NCBI GenBank assembly: GCA_036406475.1
Contig: DASXBA010000084.1
Location: 1 to 43,557 of the forward strand
Direction of reading: 5' to 3'
DNA from: DASXBA01 sp036406475
GTDB lineage: Bacteria; Actinomycetota; Thermoleophilia; Solirubrobacterales; Thermoleophilaceae
DNA: 43,557 bases
The translations under genes were made by a program, and so were the position numbers. Below, piece after piece: positions 15,505 to 23,695 of the stretch. The notes beneath the pieces are model-generated. The model was not told the origin of the DNA and did no database searches. It was given only the letters and a program-made list of their open reading frames with translations. The first letter of the stretch is position 1. Each line of letters opens with the position of its first letter.

Positions 15505-16503
15505 ATGTGGAGGCCGGCCGTCTGCACCGTCCTCGCGGCTACCGTGCTGGCCGCTCCGGCCCACGCGGCGCCCGGGAGCGGCCCGAGGGAGACGATCGAG
15601 ATCAAGTCGTCCACGTCCGCGCCGGGGTCGCCCGCCGGCGTCACCTACACGGCGGTCTTCCACAACCCCTCCAATCCGAGCGCGACACCCCCGCCTCTAC
15701 GCCGCCTCGTGCTCGTGTCGACACCGGGTGGCCGGGTCGACACATCGGTCCCCGCTCGCTGCACGGCGACCGACGCCGAGCTCAAGCAGAAGGGCGAAGC
15801 GGCCTGTCCGGCCGCCAGCAGGATTGGCCACGGCACGGCGGACGTGAAGCCCGCCGGCCTCCCGGCGATCCACTACGAGACGGTCGTCTTCAACGCCGCC
15901 GACCAGCAGGTGGAGCTGCTCAAGGGCAGACCCCCGTTCGCGCCGGCCGGCGTCGTCCGCGGCTTCTACCGCGGACGAACCTTCGACTCTCCCATCCCAA
16001 CCTGCCTCAACGGCGGCTACGTGCCGGCCGACTGCCCCTCCGACCAGGTGACGCTGCTGCGGAACACCGTGGTCACCCCCGCGTACACGGTGGGAAGCGG
16101 AGCGAGCCGGCGCAGCTACATCACCACGCCGCCGACCTGTTCCGGAACCCGGCGCTGGCGGTCGACCGGCACCTTCCACTTCGGCGACGGCGCCGTGGAG
16201 ACGGTCGCGCTCAGCGAGCCGTGCGTTCCCGCGAGGACCAGGCTCCGCGTCAGCCCGCGCCGGGTGCGCCGGCTGGCCAGGCGCAGGTTCCGCTTCAAGG
16301 CCGAGGTGCAGCTGGGCGGCAACTGGAGACCGCTCGCGGGAGCGCTCATCCGCACCGGCGCGCGCAGGCTGCGCACCGACGGGGCGGGGAGGGTGAGCGG
16401 CCGGATCCGCTTCCGTCGCTCGGGCCGGCGTCGCGCGGTCCTGACGCTCGACGGGTACCGCTCCGCAACGACCCGGATCAGGGTGCTCAAGCGGGCGGGA
16501 TGA
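15505..16503 (+). CDS. Secreted protein of unknown function
   Basis: A 332-residue protein with a signal peptide (MWRPAVCTVLAATVLAAPAHA, cleavage after AHA). The mature part has several cysteines (ARCTATD, AACPAAS, IPTCLNGGY, PADCPSD, PPTCSG, EPCVPA), consistent with disulfides in an exported protein, and ends in an Arg-rich beta-like domain (about 250-332). The Arg-rich C-terminal style is frequent in exported proteins of GC-rich actinobacteria. No enzyme motif is recognised. ATG 15505 is fixed by GGAGG four bases upstream. It is controlled by the promoter at 15449-15478 and is a likely target of the divergent HxlR regulator. Its last 17 bases overlap the convergent gene. Confidence 0.8.
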   Translation: MWRPAVCTVLAATVLAAPAHAAPGSGPRETIEIKSSTSAPGSPAGVTYTAVFHNPSNPSATPPPLRRLVLVSTPGGRVDTSVPARCTATDAELKQKGEAACPAASRIGHGTADVKPAGLPAIHYETVVFNAADQQVELLKGRPPFAPAGVVRGFYRGRTFDSPIPTCLNGGYVPADCPSDQVTLLRNTVVTPAYTVGSGASRRSYITTPPTCSGTRRWRSTGTFHFGDGAVETVALSEPCVPARTRLRVSPRRVRRLARRRFRFKAEVQLGGNWRPLAGALIRTGARRLRTDGAGRVSGRIRFRRSGRRRAVLTLDGYRSATTRIRVLKRAG

Positions 16504-16765
16504 TCTCCAGCCCCGTGGCGACCGTGGTCCGGTCGCCCAGCGTGAACTGGACGTCGACGGAGTCGTTCTTGCCGTAGCTCCCGAAGAGGCCGAGGAACAT
16601 CGCGGTCCAGCGGCCCACGCCGAGCCGCTCCTTCTCGAGCGGCTTCGAGAAGTGGAGCTCGTGCCCGCGGACCTGGTAGTCCTTGCCCTCGGTCTGCGGG
16701 ACGCCGTTGAGGAAGACCTGGAAGGGAGGCTTCGCGCCTCGCGGCAGCGGGACTCGCCAGATCAT
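16487..16765 (-). CDS. Conserved-type hypothetical protein, 92 aa
   Basis: A 92-residue protein without membrane helices or cysteines. The segment FQVFLNGVPQTEGKDYQVRG looks like a beta-strand motif also seen in phage or cell-surface 'N-G-x-x-Q...DY' proteins, followed by LGVGRWTAMFLGLFGSYGKN. Function unknown. ATG 16765 overlaps the stop of the upstream 110-residue gene in ATGA (16762-16765), so the two form a coupled pair and may work together. Confidence 0.65.
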   Translation of the reverse strand: MIWRVPLPRGAKPPFQVFLNGVPQTEGKDYQVRGHELHFSKPLEKERLGVGRWTAMFLGLFGSYGKNDSVDVQFTLGDRTTVATGLEIIPPA

Positions 16766-17094
16766 TCGAGCTCCCGGCGTAGGGCGTCGTACGCGGACTC
16801 GCCCTTGCGCTGCTCGATCAGCCGCCGCCGCAGGCGCCCGGTGAACGCCTCGCTGGATCCGTCGCCGCGCACGTCGACCCCGGCGCGGGTCCCGCCCGGT
16901 CCGGCCAGCTCCAGGCGGGCGACCACCATTTGCACCGGCTCGAAGCGCCGCAGCAGCTTGCCGCCGGCGGGCCTGCGCTCGGCTCCCTTCTGGAGGTCAC
17001 GGCCGCGCCGCTCCAGCTCGGCCAGCGCGGCGTCGAGCGTGTCGCAGCGCTTTCGCTCCACCTTCGCCCCGCTCCGAACCGTCACCTTGAACAC
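16762..17094 (-). CDS. Hypothetical protein, 110 aa
   Basis: A charged 110-residue cytoplasmic protein, predicted mixed alpha/beta (MFKVTVRSGAKVERKRCDTL, then a helix DAALAELERRGRDLQ). No family is recognised. It starts with GTG at 17094, only 14 bases from the divergent start of the phospholipase-like gene. It overlaps the 92-residue gene by ATGA. The pair is probably one transcription unit. Confidence 0.65.
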   Translation of the reverse strand: MFKVTVRSGAKVERKRCDTLDAALAELERRGRDLQKGAERRPAGGKLLRRFEPVQMVVARLELAGPGGTRAGVDVRGDGSSEAFTGRLRRRLIEQRKGESAYDALRRELE

Positions 17095-17108
17095 GTGCGG
17101 ATGAGACT

Positions 17109-18599
17109 ATGCGCCTGGTGAGAGGGGGGATCTCGGCGATGCTGGCGCTGGTCGCTTTGGCGCTTTTCCCGGCCGGCGCCGCGGCCGCGAGCGAGCATGC
17201 CTGGACGCAGCGGGCGCTGGCGCTCCAGTACTCGCTCGCGGGCGACGTACCGCTCAGCAACACCCCCTGGGTCTACACCCACAACTCGTTCAACAGCAGG
17301 GCGGAGATGGGGCCGACGCTGTCGGACACAGACGCGAACCAGCAGCTCTCGATCACCGATCAGCTGAACGACGGCGTACGTCACCTCGAGATCGACACGC
17401 ACTGGTTCGGCGGCCGCGCGGTGGTCTGCCACGCGCTCGACAACCACGTCGGCTGCTCGCTCGAGAAACCCCTCGCCACCGTGCTCGGCGAGGTGCGGGA
17501 CTGGCTCCGCGCCAACCCGAGCCAGGTCCTCCTGCTCTACCTGGAGTCGCACCTCGACAACGACACCGGCTACGCGGCGGGCGCGGCGGCGATTCAGAGC
17601 TCGCTCGGCGACCTCGTCCTGCGCCCGCCGAGCAAAGGCTCTCGCTGCGACCCGCTGCCGCTGTCCCTCACCCGCGATGAGATCCGGAAGCGGGGGAAGC
17701 GAGTTCTCCTCATGGGTCCCTGCGGCGACGGCAACGCCTGGCGGGGCTGGGTCTTCGACGAGACGCGGCGCAAGACCGGCTCGGACAACGCCGCCTTCCG
17801 TCCCTTCCCGGGCTGCGGGCCCGACTTCACGCGCGGCCAGTACGACGCCTACCCGATCCGCTACTACGAGGACTCGACGCAGCTCAGCAAGACGGCCGCG
17901 GGAGGGAAGACCGATCCGATAACGGCGGCGATCGCCGCCCGCATGATCCGCTGTGGGGTCGACATCATCGGCTTCGACCAGCTGACGACCGACGACCCGC
18001 GGCTCGAGGCGGTGGTCTGGAGCTGGGCGCGCGGGCAGCCAGGCGCCGCCGGCAACTGCGCGGTTCAGAGACCGGACGGGCGCTGGGAAGCGAGAGCGTG
18101 CTCCGAGCGCCATCGCGCCGCCTGCCATACCCGCACCGGCGCCTGGCGGGTGTCAGGGCTGAGTGGGCCGGCGCCGTCGGCGCCGCGCCTCTGTGGCGGC
18201 TCGCGGCGCACCGCCGTACCGCGCACCGGCTACGGCGGCCAGCTCCTGGAGACGGCCCAGAAGCGGGCTGGGGCGGGAGCGGTCTGGCTCGGCTACCGGC
18301 GAACGCGCGCCGGCTGGGGCCGCTACGAGCGCCGTGGCTGTGGGCCGCGGCTGCGCCGGCCGCGGCAGCGCTGGCGGGTGCGCCGCGGGATCGCCCGCTT
18401 CCGGGTGCGGCTGCGCTTTGCCTGCACGCACGAGCGGCTGCGGCGCCCGCTGGTCGTAAAGGGCGGTCGGCACACGGTGCGCTCGCGCACGGACGTGCTG
18501 ACCAAGGTCCGGGTCCGGCGCCGGACGCGCCGGCTAGTGGTGCGCTATCGCTACGCGGGGCGCCGCCACCGCGCCACAGTGCTGCTCCGCCGGCGCTAG
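17109..18599 (+). CDS. Secreted PI-PLC X-domain-like protein
   Basis: A 496-residue exported protein with a signal peptide (about 1-27). A phosphatidylinositol-phospholipase C X-type barrel spans about 45-305. The two catalytic histidines are visible as His58 in YTHNSFNS and His108 in VVCHALD, with the metal or substrate element HLEIDTHW between them. After residue 310 there is a short Cys/Trp segment (GRWEARACSERHRAAC) that resembles the end of a C-type-lectin domain, then a strongly Arg-rich C-terminus of about 120 residues. It may cleave a phosphodiester in lipids or glycolipids. ATG 17109 is listed; ATG 17139, with AGAGGGGGG upstream, is an alternative that keeps the signal peptide. The stop shares CTAG with moaA. 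Confidence 0.82.
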   Translation: MRLVRGGISAMLALVALALFPAGAAAASEHAWTQRALALQYSLAGDVPLSNTPWVYTHNSFNSRAEMGPTLSDTDANQQLSITDQLNDGVRHLEIDTHWFGGRAVVCHALDNHVGCSLEKPLATVLGEVRDWLRANPSQVLLLYLESHLDNDTGYAAGAAAIQSSLGDLVLRPPSKGSRCDPLPLSLTRDEIRKRGKRVLLMGPCGDGNAWRGWVFDETRRKTGSDNAAFRPFPGCGPDFTRGQYDAYPIRYYEDSTQLSKTAAGGKTDPITAAIAARMIRCGVDIIGFDQLTTDDPRLEAVVWSWARGQPGAAGNCAVQRPDGRWEARACSERHRAACHTRTGAWRVSGLSGPAPSAPRLCGGSRRTAVPRTGYGGQLLETAQKRAGAGAVWLGYRRTRAGWGRYERRGCGPRLRRPRQRWRVRRGIARFRVRLRFACTHERLRRPLVVKGGRHTVRSRTDVLTKVRVRRRTRRLVVRYRYAGRRHRATVLLRRR

Positions 18600-19591
18600 C
18601 CGCCGATGGCGCTCATCGGGCGGGCGGGCTGCCTGAAGCCGCGCTCGCCCACGTGGTGCTTCAGCTCCTTGCGCCAGACCGCCTCGCGGACCACCTGCTC
18701 GACCTCGTCGTCTGAGGCGCCGCCGCGCAGCGGCTCGCGGAGGTCGGTCTCGTGCAGCGAGAAGAGACAGGTGCGGAGCTTGCCGTCGGCGGTCAGGCGG
18801 ATCCGGTTGCAGTCGGAGCAGAACGGCTCCGAGACCGGGTTGACGAAGCCGATCTCGCCGCGGCCGTCGGCGAAGCGGTACACGCGCGCCGTGGAGTGCG
18901 GCTCGCGCGGCAGCTCCTCGAGCGGGTGGACGGCGTGGATGATGCGCCGGAGCTCGTCGCCGCTGAGCACGGCGTCGGGCTCCCAGGCGTGGTCCGCGTC
19001 GAGCGGCATGAACTCGATGAAGCGGACCTGGAAGGCGGTGGTGCGGGCGAACTCGGCGAACGGGATCGCCTCCTCCTCCGTGAAGCCGCGCATGGCCACC
19101 GCGTTGACCTTGATCGGGGCAACCCTCTCGTGCCGGCCGATTGCCTCGAGGCCGCGTAGGACCTGGGGGAGCGAGTCGCGCCGCGTCATGTGGAAGAAGC
19201 GGTCGCGCTGGAGCGAGTCGATCGAGACGTTGACCCTGCCGATGCCCGCCTCGACCAGGGCGTCGGCGTCACGCTCGAGCAGGTAGGCGTTGGTGGTGAG
19301 CGAGAGGTCCTCGATCCCGGGGATCGCGGCGAGCATCCCCACGAGCTTGGGGAACTCACGCCTCACGAGCGGCTCGCCGCCGGTGAGACGGACGTCGGTC
19401 ACGCCCATCTCGGCCATCACCCGGACCACCCGCTCGATCTCCTCGAAGCGCAAAATCTCCTCGCGCTCGAGCCAGGGCAGCCCGTCGGCCGGCATGCAGT
19501 ACTGGCAGCGGAAGTTGCAGCGGTCGGTGACCGACACCCGCAGGTCCGATATGCGCCTGCCGTGACCGTCGTAGAGCAGCTCGCGCGTCAC
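18596..19591 (-). CDS. moaA: GTP 3',8-cyclase (molybdenum cofactor biosynthesis)
   Basis: A 331-residue radical-SAM enzyme for the first step of molybdenum cofactor synthesis (GTP to 3',8-cyclo-GTP). The SAM cluster motif is CNFRCQYC (Cys25, Cys29, Cys32), followed by GGEPL (71-75). The second cluster ligands lie in FCSDCNRIRLTADGKLRTC near the C-terminus. The protein ends in GG, as MoaA must for its reaction. GTG 19591 overlaps the kinase stop in GTGA, making it the last gene of an ABC-kinase-moaA chain. No other moa genes are here; a MOSC protein lies 7.5 kb away. Confidence 0.96.
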   Translation of the reverse strand: MTRELLYDGHGRRISDLRVSVTDRCNFRCQYCMPADGLPWLEREEILRFEEIERVVRVMAEMGVTDVRLTGGEPLVRREFPKLVGMLAAIPGIEDLSLTTNAYLLERDADALVEAGIGRVNVSIDSLQRDRFFHMTRRDSLPQVLRGLEAIGRHERVAPIKVNAVAMRGFTEEEAIPFAEFARTTAFQVRFIEFMPLDADHAWEPDAVLSGDELRRIIHAVHPLEELPREPHSTARVYRFADGRGEIGFVNPVSEPFCSDCNRIRLTADGKLRTCLFSLHETDLREPLRGGASDDEVEQVVREAVWRKELKHHVGERGFRQPARPMSAIGG

Positions 19592-20364
19592 TCGTCAAGC
19601 GTACCCAGGAGCTGCTTCGAGAGCTCGTCGATGCTCGGGCGCGCGCCCGGATCGCGCTCCAGGCTGGCCTCGATCGCGCGGGCGAGCCCCGGCGGCAGAC
19701 GGCGCCCGCTCAGGGAGGGTGGATGCCCGTTGCCGTTCGCTGCCTGCTCGCCGGCCACGGCCTCGAGCAGCACCGCGCCGATCCCCCACACGTCGGCGGC
19801 CGCCGTCAGTAGGCCGCCGCGCACCTGCTCGGGCGCCATGTACTGCCGCGTGCCAATGCCGCGCTTCGCCCGGCCCGGCCGCCGCGCCACGCTCAGGTCG
19901 ATCACCCGGGCGATGCCGCCGTCGACGATCACGTTCGACGGCTTCAGGTCTAGGTGCAGCCAGCCGTGGCGGTGGATGTAGCCGACCGCCGAGCACAGGT
20001 GGAGTCCGAGCACGGCCAGCTCGGAGGCCGGCAGGCGCCGCCGGCGCCGGGCGATCATGTGCGAGACGGTCTCGCCCTCGAGCACTTCGAGCACGAGCGT
20101 CGGCCGGCCGCCGCCGATCAGCTCGTAGGCGCGGACGATGTTGGGATGGGCGAGCGACAGAAGCGTGCGGCCCTCGTCGCGCAGCCGCCGGCGCGGCCCC
20201 GGGTCGCGGATCCGGTCGGGCCTGATCGTCTTGCCGACGCAGGCACAGGCGCGCTCCTCGCTCCAGATCTCATAGACGTCGAGCGCGCGGCCGCGGCTCA
20301 GGTGCTCCACCACCCGATAGCCAGGCGCGAGCTCCGCTCCCTTCTTCAGCAGCGCCGGCCTCAC
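19588..20364 (-). CDS. Small soluble Ser/Thr protein kinase
   Basis: A 258-residue bacterial (Hanks-type) kinase consisting of the catalytic domain only; there is no membrane helix and no PASTA domain. Present: VAIK-type Lys45, helix-C Glu64, catalytic Asp139 and Asn144 in HLDLKPSN, metal-binding Asp156, activation-segment end GTRQYMAPEQ. Unusual: the glycine loop is degenerate (LSRGRALDVYE), HRD reads HLD, and DFG reads DLS. It is probably active but regulated differently from RD kinases. GTG 20364 and its stop are joined by GTGA overlaps to the ABC exporter and to moaA respectively, so it is made together with both. The substrate might be the exporter itself. Confidence 0.88.
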   Translation of the reverse strand: MRPALLKKGAELAPGYRVVEHLSRGRALDVYEIWSEERACACVGKTIRPDRIRDPGPRRRLRDEGRTLLSLAHPNIVRAYELIGGGRPTLVLEVLEGETVSHMIARRRRRLPASELAVLGLHLCSAVGYIHRHGWLHLDLKPSNVIVDGGIARVIDLSVARRPGRAKRGIGTRQYMAPEQVRGGLLTAAADVWGIGAVLLEAVAGEQAANGNGHPPSLSGRRLPPGLARAIEASLERDPGARPSIDELSKQLLGTLDE

Positions 20365-22160
20365 GCCGCCACCAGCTCCTCGCCGTGATGGAGGCGATAG
20401 AGGCGCGCGTAAAGGCCGCCCCGCGCCAGGAGCTCCTCGTGCGTTCCCCGGTCCACCTCCCGGCCCTCGTCGAGCACCACGATCAGGTCGGCGTCGCGCA
20501 CGGTCATGAGGTTGTGGGAGATCACGAGCGTGGCTCGCCCCGCCATCAGGCGGCGGAGCGGCTCGAGCACGCGCCGGCTGGACTCGGCATCGAGGCCCGT
20601 GGTGGGCTCGTCCAGCACGAGCACCGGCGCGTCCCGGACCATCGCCCGCGCGATCGCGATGCGCTGGAGCTGCCCGCCCGACAGGCGGCGGCCGCGCTGC
20701 CCGATGGAAGTCTCGTAGCCATCGGGGAGCGCGCTCACGAAGCCGTGAGCGTCGGCCGCGCGCGACGCGCGGATCACCTCGGCCTCGGTCGCCCCCGAAC
20801 GGCCGTAGGCGATGTTGTCGTGCACGGTTCCGTCGAACACGAGGGTCTCCTGCAGCACGACCGCCATCTGCTCCCTCAGGGACTCGACACCGAGGTCGCG
20901 CAGGTCGTGGCCGTCGAGCCGCACCGCGCCCGCGGCCGGGTCGTAGAAACGCAGGAGCAGTCGCGCGACCGTCGACTTGCCGGCACCGCTGGGCCCCACC
21001 AGCGCGACCACCCGGCCGGGCTCGAGCTCCAGCGTCAGATCCCGGAGCGCGGGGGACGCGGCGCCGGGGTAGGTGAAGCCAACGCTCTCGAAGGCCACCC
21101 GCCCCCGCGCGTGCGAGAGGCGGACCGCGTTCGGGCGCTCGGCCACCGCCGGCCGCTCGTCGAGCAGCTCGGAGATCCGCTCGGCGGCGGCCGTGGCCGA
21201 GAAGAGGCGATTGACTAGCCGGCTGAGGCCGCGCACCGGGCTGTAGAGCTGGCTCAGGTAGGCGAGGAAGACCAGCAGCCCGCCGAGGCTGAGCCGGCCG
21301 CTCGAGAGCGCCCAGACGCCCGCGCCGATCACCACGAGCCCGCCGGTCACCTCGACGAGGTCGATCAGCGGCAGGAACAGCGACTTGAGCCGCGTCGAGG
21401 CCATCTCCGCCCGGAATGCCGCCCGGTTCTCGCGCTGGAGCCGCTCGAGCTCGAAGTCGCCGCGGTTCATGGCCTGGACCAGCTGGACGTTCGCGAGGCT
21501 CTCCTCGGCCACCGCGCTGATGGAGCCGCTGCGGCGACGCTTCTCCCGGGAGGCCTCCTTGATCAGGCGCGAGAAGCGGCGCGCCGCGACCCAGAAGAGC
21601 GGGGCCACGACCAGCGAGACGAGCGCAAGCTGCCATTGGAGGTAGAAGAGCGCTCCTGCGAAGAAGGCGATCCGAAGGACGTAGCCGATCGCGTCGGCCA
21701 CGCCCGAGAGGACGAGCGTCTCGATCGCGGCGACGTCGCCGGTGAGCCGCGAGAGCACGTCGCCCAGGCGGCGACCCTGGAAGAAGTCGAGCGAGAGGCC
21801 CTGGACGTGGCGGAAGACGCTGCTCCGCAGGTCGAGCAGGAAGCGCTCGCCGATCCAGGTGGAGAGGTAGTCGTCGGCGAACGACACGGCGCCGCCGATC
21901 GCCGTCAGCGCGACATAGGCGGCCGCGATCGGCGCGAAGGCGCCGGCGTCGCGGGGGACGAGCACCTCGTCCACCACGAGCTTGAACATCCAGATCAGCC
22001 CGGCGTCGATCGCCTGGCTCAGCGCGATCAGCGCCAGCACCACGACGAGCCAGCGCCGGTAGGGCGCCGCGTAGGGCCAAAAGCGGCGCACGGCGTCGCG
22101 CAGCAGAAGCCGCGGTGCGTGGCCGACCGGCCCGTCCTGGATCTGTGCGCGGGTCTTCAT
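20361..22160 (-). CDS. ABC exporter (fused membrane and ATPase domains)
   Basis: A 599-residue type IV half-transporter: six membrane helices (about 25-320) followed by an ATPase domain (about 345-590). Walker A is GPSGAGKST, the signature is LSGGQLQRIAIARA, Walker B is VLVLDEPTTGLD, and the switch His is in VISHNLM. It would work as a homodimer or heterodimer exporting lipids, peptides or drugs; the substrate is unknown. ATG 22160 fits the usual family N-terminus, and the frame that continues to 22520 is not transporter-like. It is the first gene of the chain with the kinase and moaA. A perfect GC hairpin lies just upstream at 22176-22197. Confidence 0.93.
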   Translation of the reverse strand: MKTRAQIQDGPVGHAPRLLLRDAVRRFWPYAAPYRRWLVVVLALIALSQAIDAGLIWMFKLVVDEVLVPRDAGAFAPIAAAYVALTAIGGAVSFADDYLSTWIGERFLLDLRSSVFRHVQGLSLDFFQGRRLGDVLSRLTGDVAAIETLVLSGVADAIGYVLRIAFFAGALFYLQWQLALVSLVVAPLFWVAARRFSRLIKEASREKRRRSGSISAVAEESLANVQLVQAMNRGDFELERLQRENRAAFRAEMASTRLKSLFLPLIDLVEVTGGLVVIGAGVWALSSGRLSLGGLLVFLAYLSQLYSPVRGLSRLVNRLFSATAAAERISELLDERPAVAERPNAVRLSHARGRVAFESVGFTYPGAASPALRDLTLELEPGRVVALVGPSGAGKSTVARLLLRFYDPAAGAVRLDGHDLRDLGVESLREQMAVVLQETLVFDGTVHDNIAYGRSGATEAEVIRASRAADAHGFVSALPDGYETSIGQRGRRLSGGQLQRIAIARAMVRDAPVLVLDEPTTGLDAESSRRVLEPLRRLMAGRATLVISHNLMTVRDADLIVVLDEGREVDRGTHEELLARGGLYARLYRLHHGEELVAA

Positions 22161-22175
22161 GAAGAGGGGGACGGC

Positions 22176-22197
22176 GTGCCCCGCGCGCTCGGGGCAC
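22176..22197. terminator. Perfect 8-bp hairpin upstream of the ABC exporter
   Basis: GTGCCCCG and CGGGGCAC (minus-strand reading) form an 8-bp stem with a 6-base loop. It lies between the stop of the 47-residue basic protein (22219) and the exporter start (22160). It could be a weak terminator or attenuator. No T tract follows. Confidence 0.35.
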
Positions 22198-22218
22198 GTA
22201 CCGTCCGAGTGCTCGGAG

Positions 22219-22362
22219 CTACGAGCGGGTGTCCGTACCCGTCCGAGTGTTCGACTTGGACTGGCTCGAGTCCGAGCTGCGACCGCGACCGCTGTGCCGC
22301 TTGGCGGCGTGCGACCGGTGCAGGCGCCGACGGCGCCCGCGCTTGTGGCGATGCCTGGACAT
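22219..22362 (-). CDS. Small Arg/His/Ser-rich basic protein (47 aa)
   Basis: ATG 22362 is preceded by AAAGGGAG with seven bases spacing, one of the best ribosome-binding sites in the window, and the frame ends at a TAG (22219-22221). The 47 residues begin MSRHRHKRGRRRRLHRSHAA and end in a Ser/Thr/Asn-rich tail. About a quarter of the residues are Arg, with many His and Ser, and there are no hydrophobic segments. Such a peptide would bind nucleic acid or ribosomes, but no family is recognised. It is encoded just upstream of the ABC-kinase-moaA operon on the same strand and diverges from the HD-domain gene. Confidence 0.55.
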   Translation of the reverse strand: MSRHRHKRGRRRRLHRSHAAKRHSGRGRSSDSSQSKSNTRTGTDTRS

Positions 22363-22474
22363 TTACGTACTCCCTTTTGTCGGGTTGCCCTACATGAATG
22401 GGAACACGGGGCAGATGTGAAAATCACGCGGCCGGGGCGGCGGCTACCGTGCCCGCATCGCGGACTTCGAGTCG

Positions 22475-23245
22475 ATGCGCATCGAGGCCCCGTCCCGGGG
22501 CAACCGCAAGCTCGAGGCACTGTTCGAGGCGGCCGGCGCCGACGACCGGCTCAAGGGCTGGTGGCACATGCAGCAGGTGAACGCCGACCGGCTCGGGATG
22601 TCCGACCACTCCTGGGTCCACGTCCGGATCGTGGTGAACATCGCGCTCAGGATCTTCCGGCTGCTGACGCGTGCGGGCGTCGAGCCGGCGATGGTGAGCG
22701 ACCACGGGCTCGGGCGCCGCGACGCCGAGGTGGTGATCGCCGCCGGCTGCCTGCTCCACGACGCGGGCATGTCGATCCACCGCACCGACCACGAGGAGTA
22801 CTCGCTCTTCCTGGCCGCCGACCGGCTGCCGCTCCTGCTCGCGGGTATCTACGAGGATCCCGAGCTGACCGTGGTCGTGTCCGAGGCCCTGCACACGATC
22901 ATCGGCCACCGCCGTCGCGGCGACCCGATCACGATCGAGGCGGGGGTGGTGCGCGTCGCCGACGCGCTCGACCTGGCGAGCGGCCGCTCCCGGGTCCCGT
23001 TCGAGACGCGCCGGCCCAACATCCACTCGCTCTCGGCCGCCGCTATCGACGAGGTCAAGATCGAGCCCGGCAGCGACCGCGCCGTCCAGATCGAGATCGC
23101 GATGAACAACTCGTCCGGGATCTTCCAGGTCGACGAGCTGCTGGCCACGAAGCTGCGCGGCTCCGGCCTCGAAGAGCACGTGGAGGTCGTGGCCCGGATC
23201 GAGGCCGAGCACGAGAAGCGGCTGGTGCCTGTTTTCAGGATCTGA
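22475..23245 (+). CDS. HD-domain phosphohydrolase
   Basis: A 256-residue protein of the HD superfamily. Metal ligands are His45/His49 in SDHSWVHV, the His95-Asp96 pair in CLLHDAG, the His pair in HTIIGH, and the final Asp in VRVADALD. This order is that of metal-dependent phosphohydrolases acting on nucleotides or phosphodiesters. The C-terminal 80 residues (DEVKIEPGSDRAVQIEIAMN) form a separate alpha/beta segment found with archaeal and bacterial proteins of this type. The substrate is unknown. ATG 22475 is the only standard start in the open part of the frame. It is followed 24 bases later by a small membrane-anchored protein gene. Confidence 0.85.
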   Translation: MRIEAPSRGNRKLEALFEAAGADDRLKGWWHMQQVNADRLGMSDHSWVHVRIVVNIALRIFRLLTRAGVEPAMVSDHGLGRRDAEVVIAAGCLLHDAGMSIHRTDHEEYSLFLAADRLPLLLAGIYEDPELTVVVSEALHTIIGHRRRGDPITIEAGVVRVADALDLASGRSRVPFETRRPNIHSLSAAAIDEVKIEPGSDRAVQIEIAMNNSSGIFQVDELLATKLRGSGLEEHVEVVARIEAEHEKRLVPVFRI

Positions 23246-23269
23246 GCCGGATCTGCCGACATCTTGGGT

Positions 23270-23695
23270 GTGAGCAGGACCGCGCCCATCCGTTGGGCCG
23301 CGCTGACAGTTGCGATGGCCGCCACCGTGGGCCTCAGCGCCTACTGGACCGCGCTGGCCTCGCGGCCGTCCGAGACGCCCGCGCCGGTCCCCACGCCGCA
23401 TCCCGTGCCCGGGCTGATCCCGATCGCGAGCGCCCCGCACCAGCCGTCCTCGATCACGGCCCGCGACCGCGCCTACAGGCGCGGCAGGCGCGCGGGCTTC
23501 CGCGAGGGCCGACGCGCCGCCGAGCGCACGCTACGACGCCGGCTCGGAGGCTTCCCCCGCTGGGACGGCGCCTACGTGGTGCTCGGGACGCGCGACGGAC
23601 GCGGGATCCACAGCCGCGTCGGACCGCTGAAGCCGGGGGAGCGCTACGAGCTCTGCCGCGACGGCAGAGCCGTCTGCGTCAAGAAGCCGGGTTGA
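23270..23695 (+). CDS. Membrane-anchored protein of unknown function
   Basis: A 141-residue protein with one N-terminal membrane helix (about 8-28), a Pro-rich external linker (APVPTPHPVPG), an Arg-rich helical stretch (DRAYRRGRRAGFREGRRAAE) and a small C-terminal domain with two Cys (YELCRDGRAVCVKK) that may form a disulfide. No family is recognised. GTG 23270 is chosen; a TTG two codons earlier is the only longer option. Its 3' end overlaps the convergent citrate synthase gene by 17 bases. Confidence 0.65.
   Translation: MSRTAPIRWAALTVAMAATVGLSAYWTALASRPSETPAPVPTPHPVPGLIPIASAPHQPSSITARDRAYRRGRRAGFREGRRAAERTLRRRLGGFPRWDGAYVVLGTRDGRGIHSRVGPLKPGERYELCRDGRAVCVKKPG

Noticed and set aside
22229..22420. 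Plus-strand 63-residue frame opposite the small basic protein
   Set aside because: No ribosome-binding site and Arg/Cys/Leu-rich shadow composition; the minus frame has a strong GGGAG.
20361..22520. Longer start for the ABC exporter up to 22520
   Set aside because: The extra 120 residues are not transporter-like and overlap the small basic protein; ATG 22160 gives the family length.
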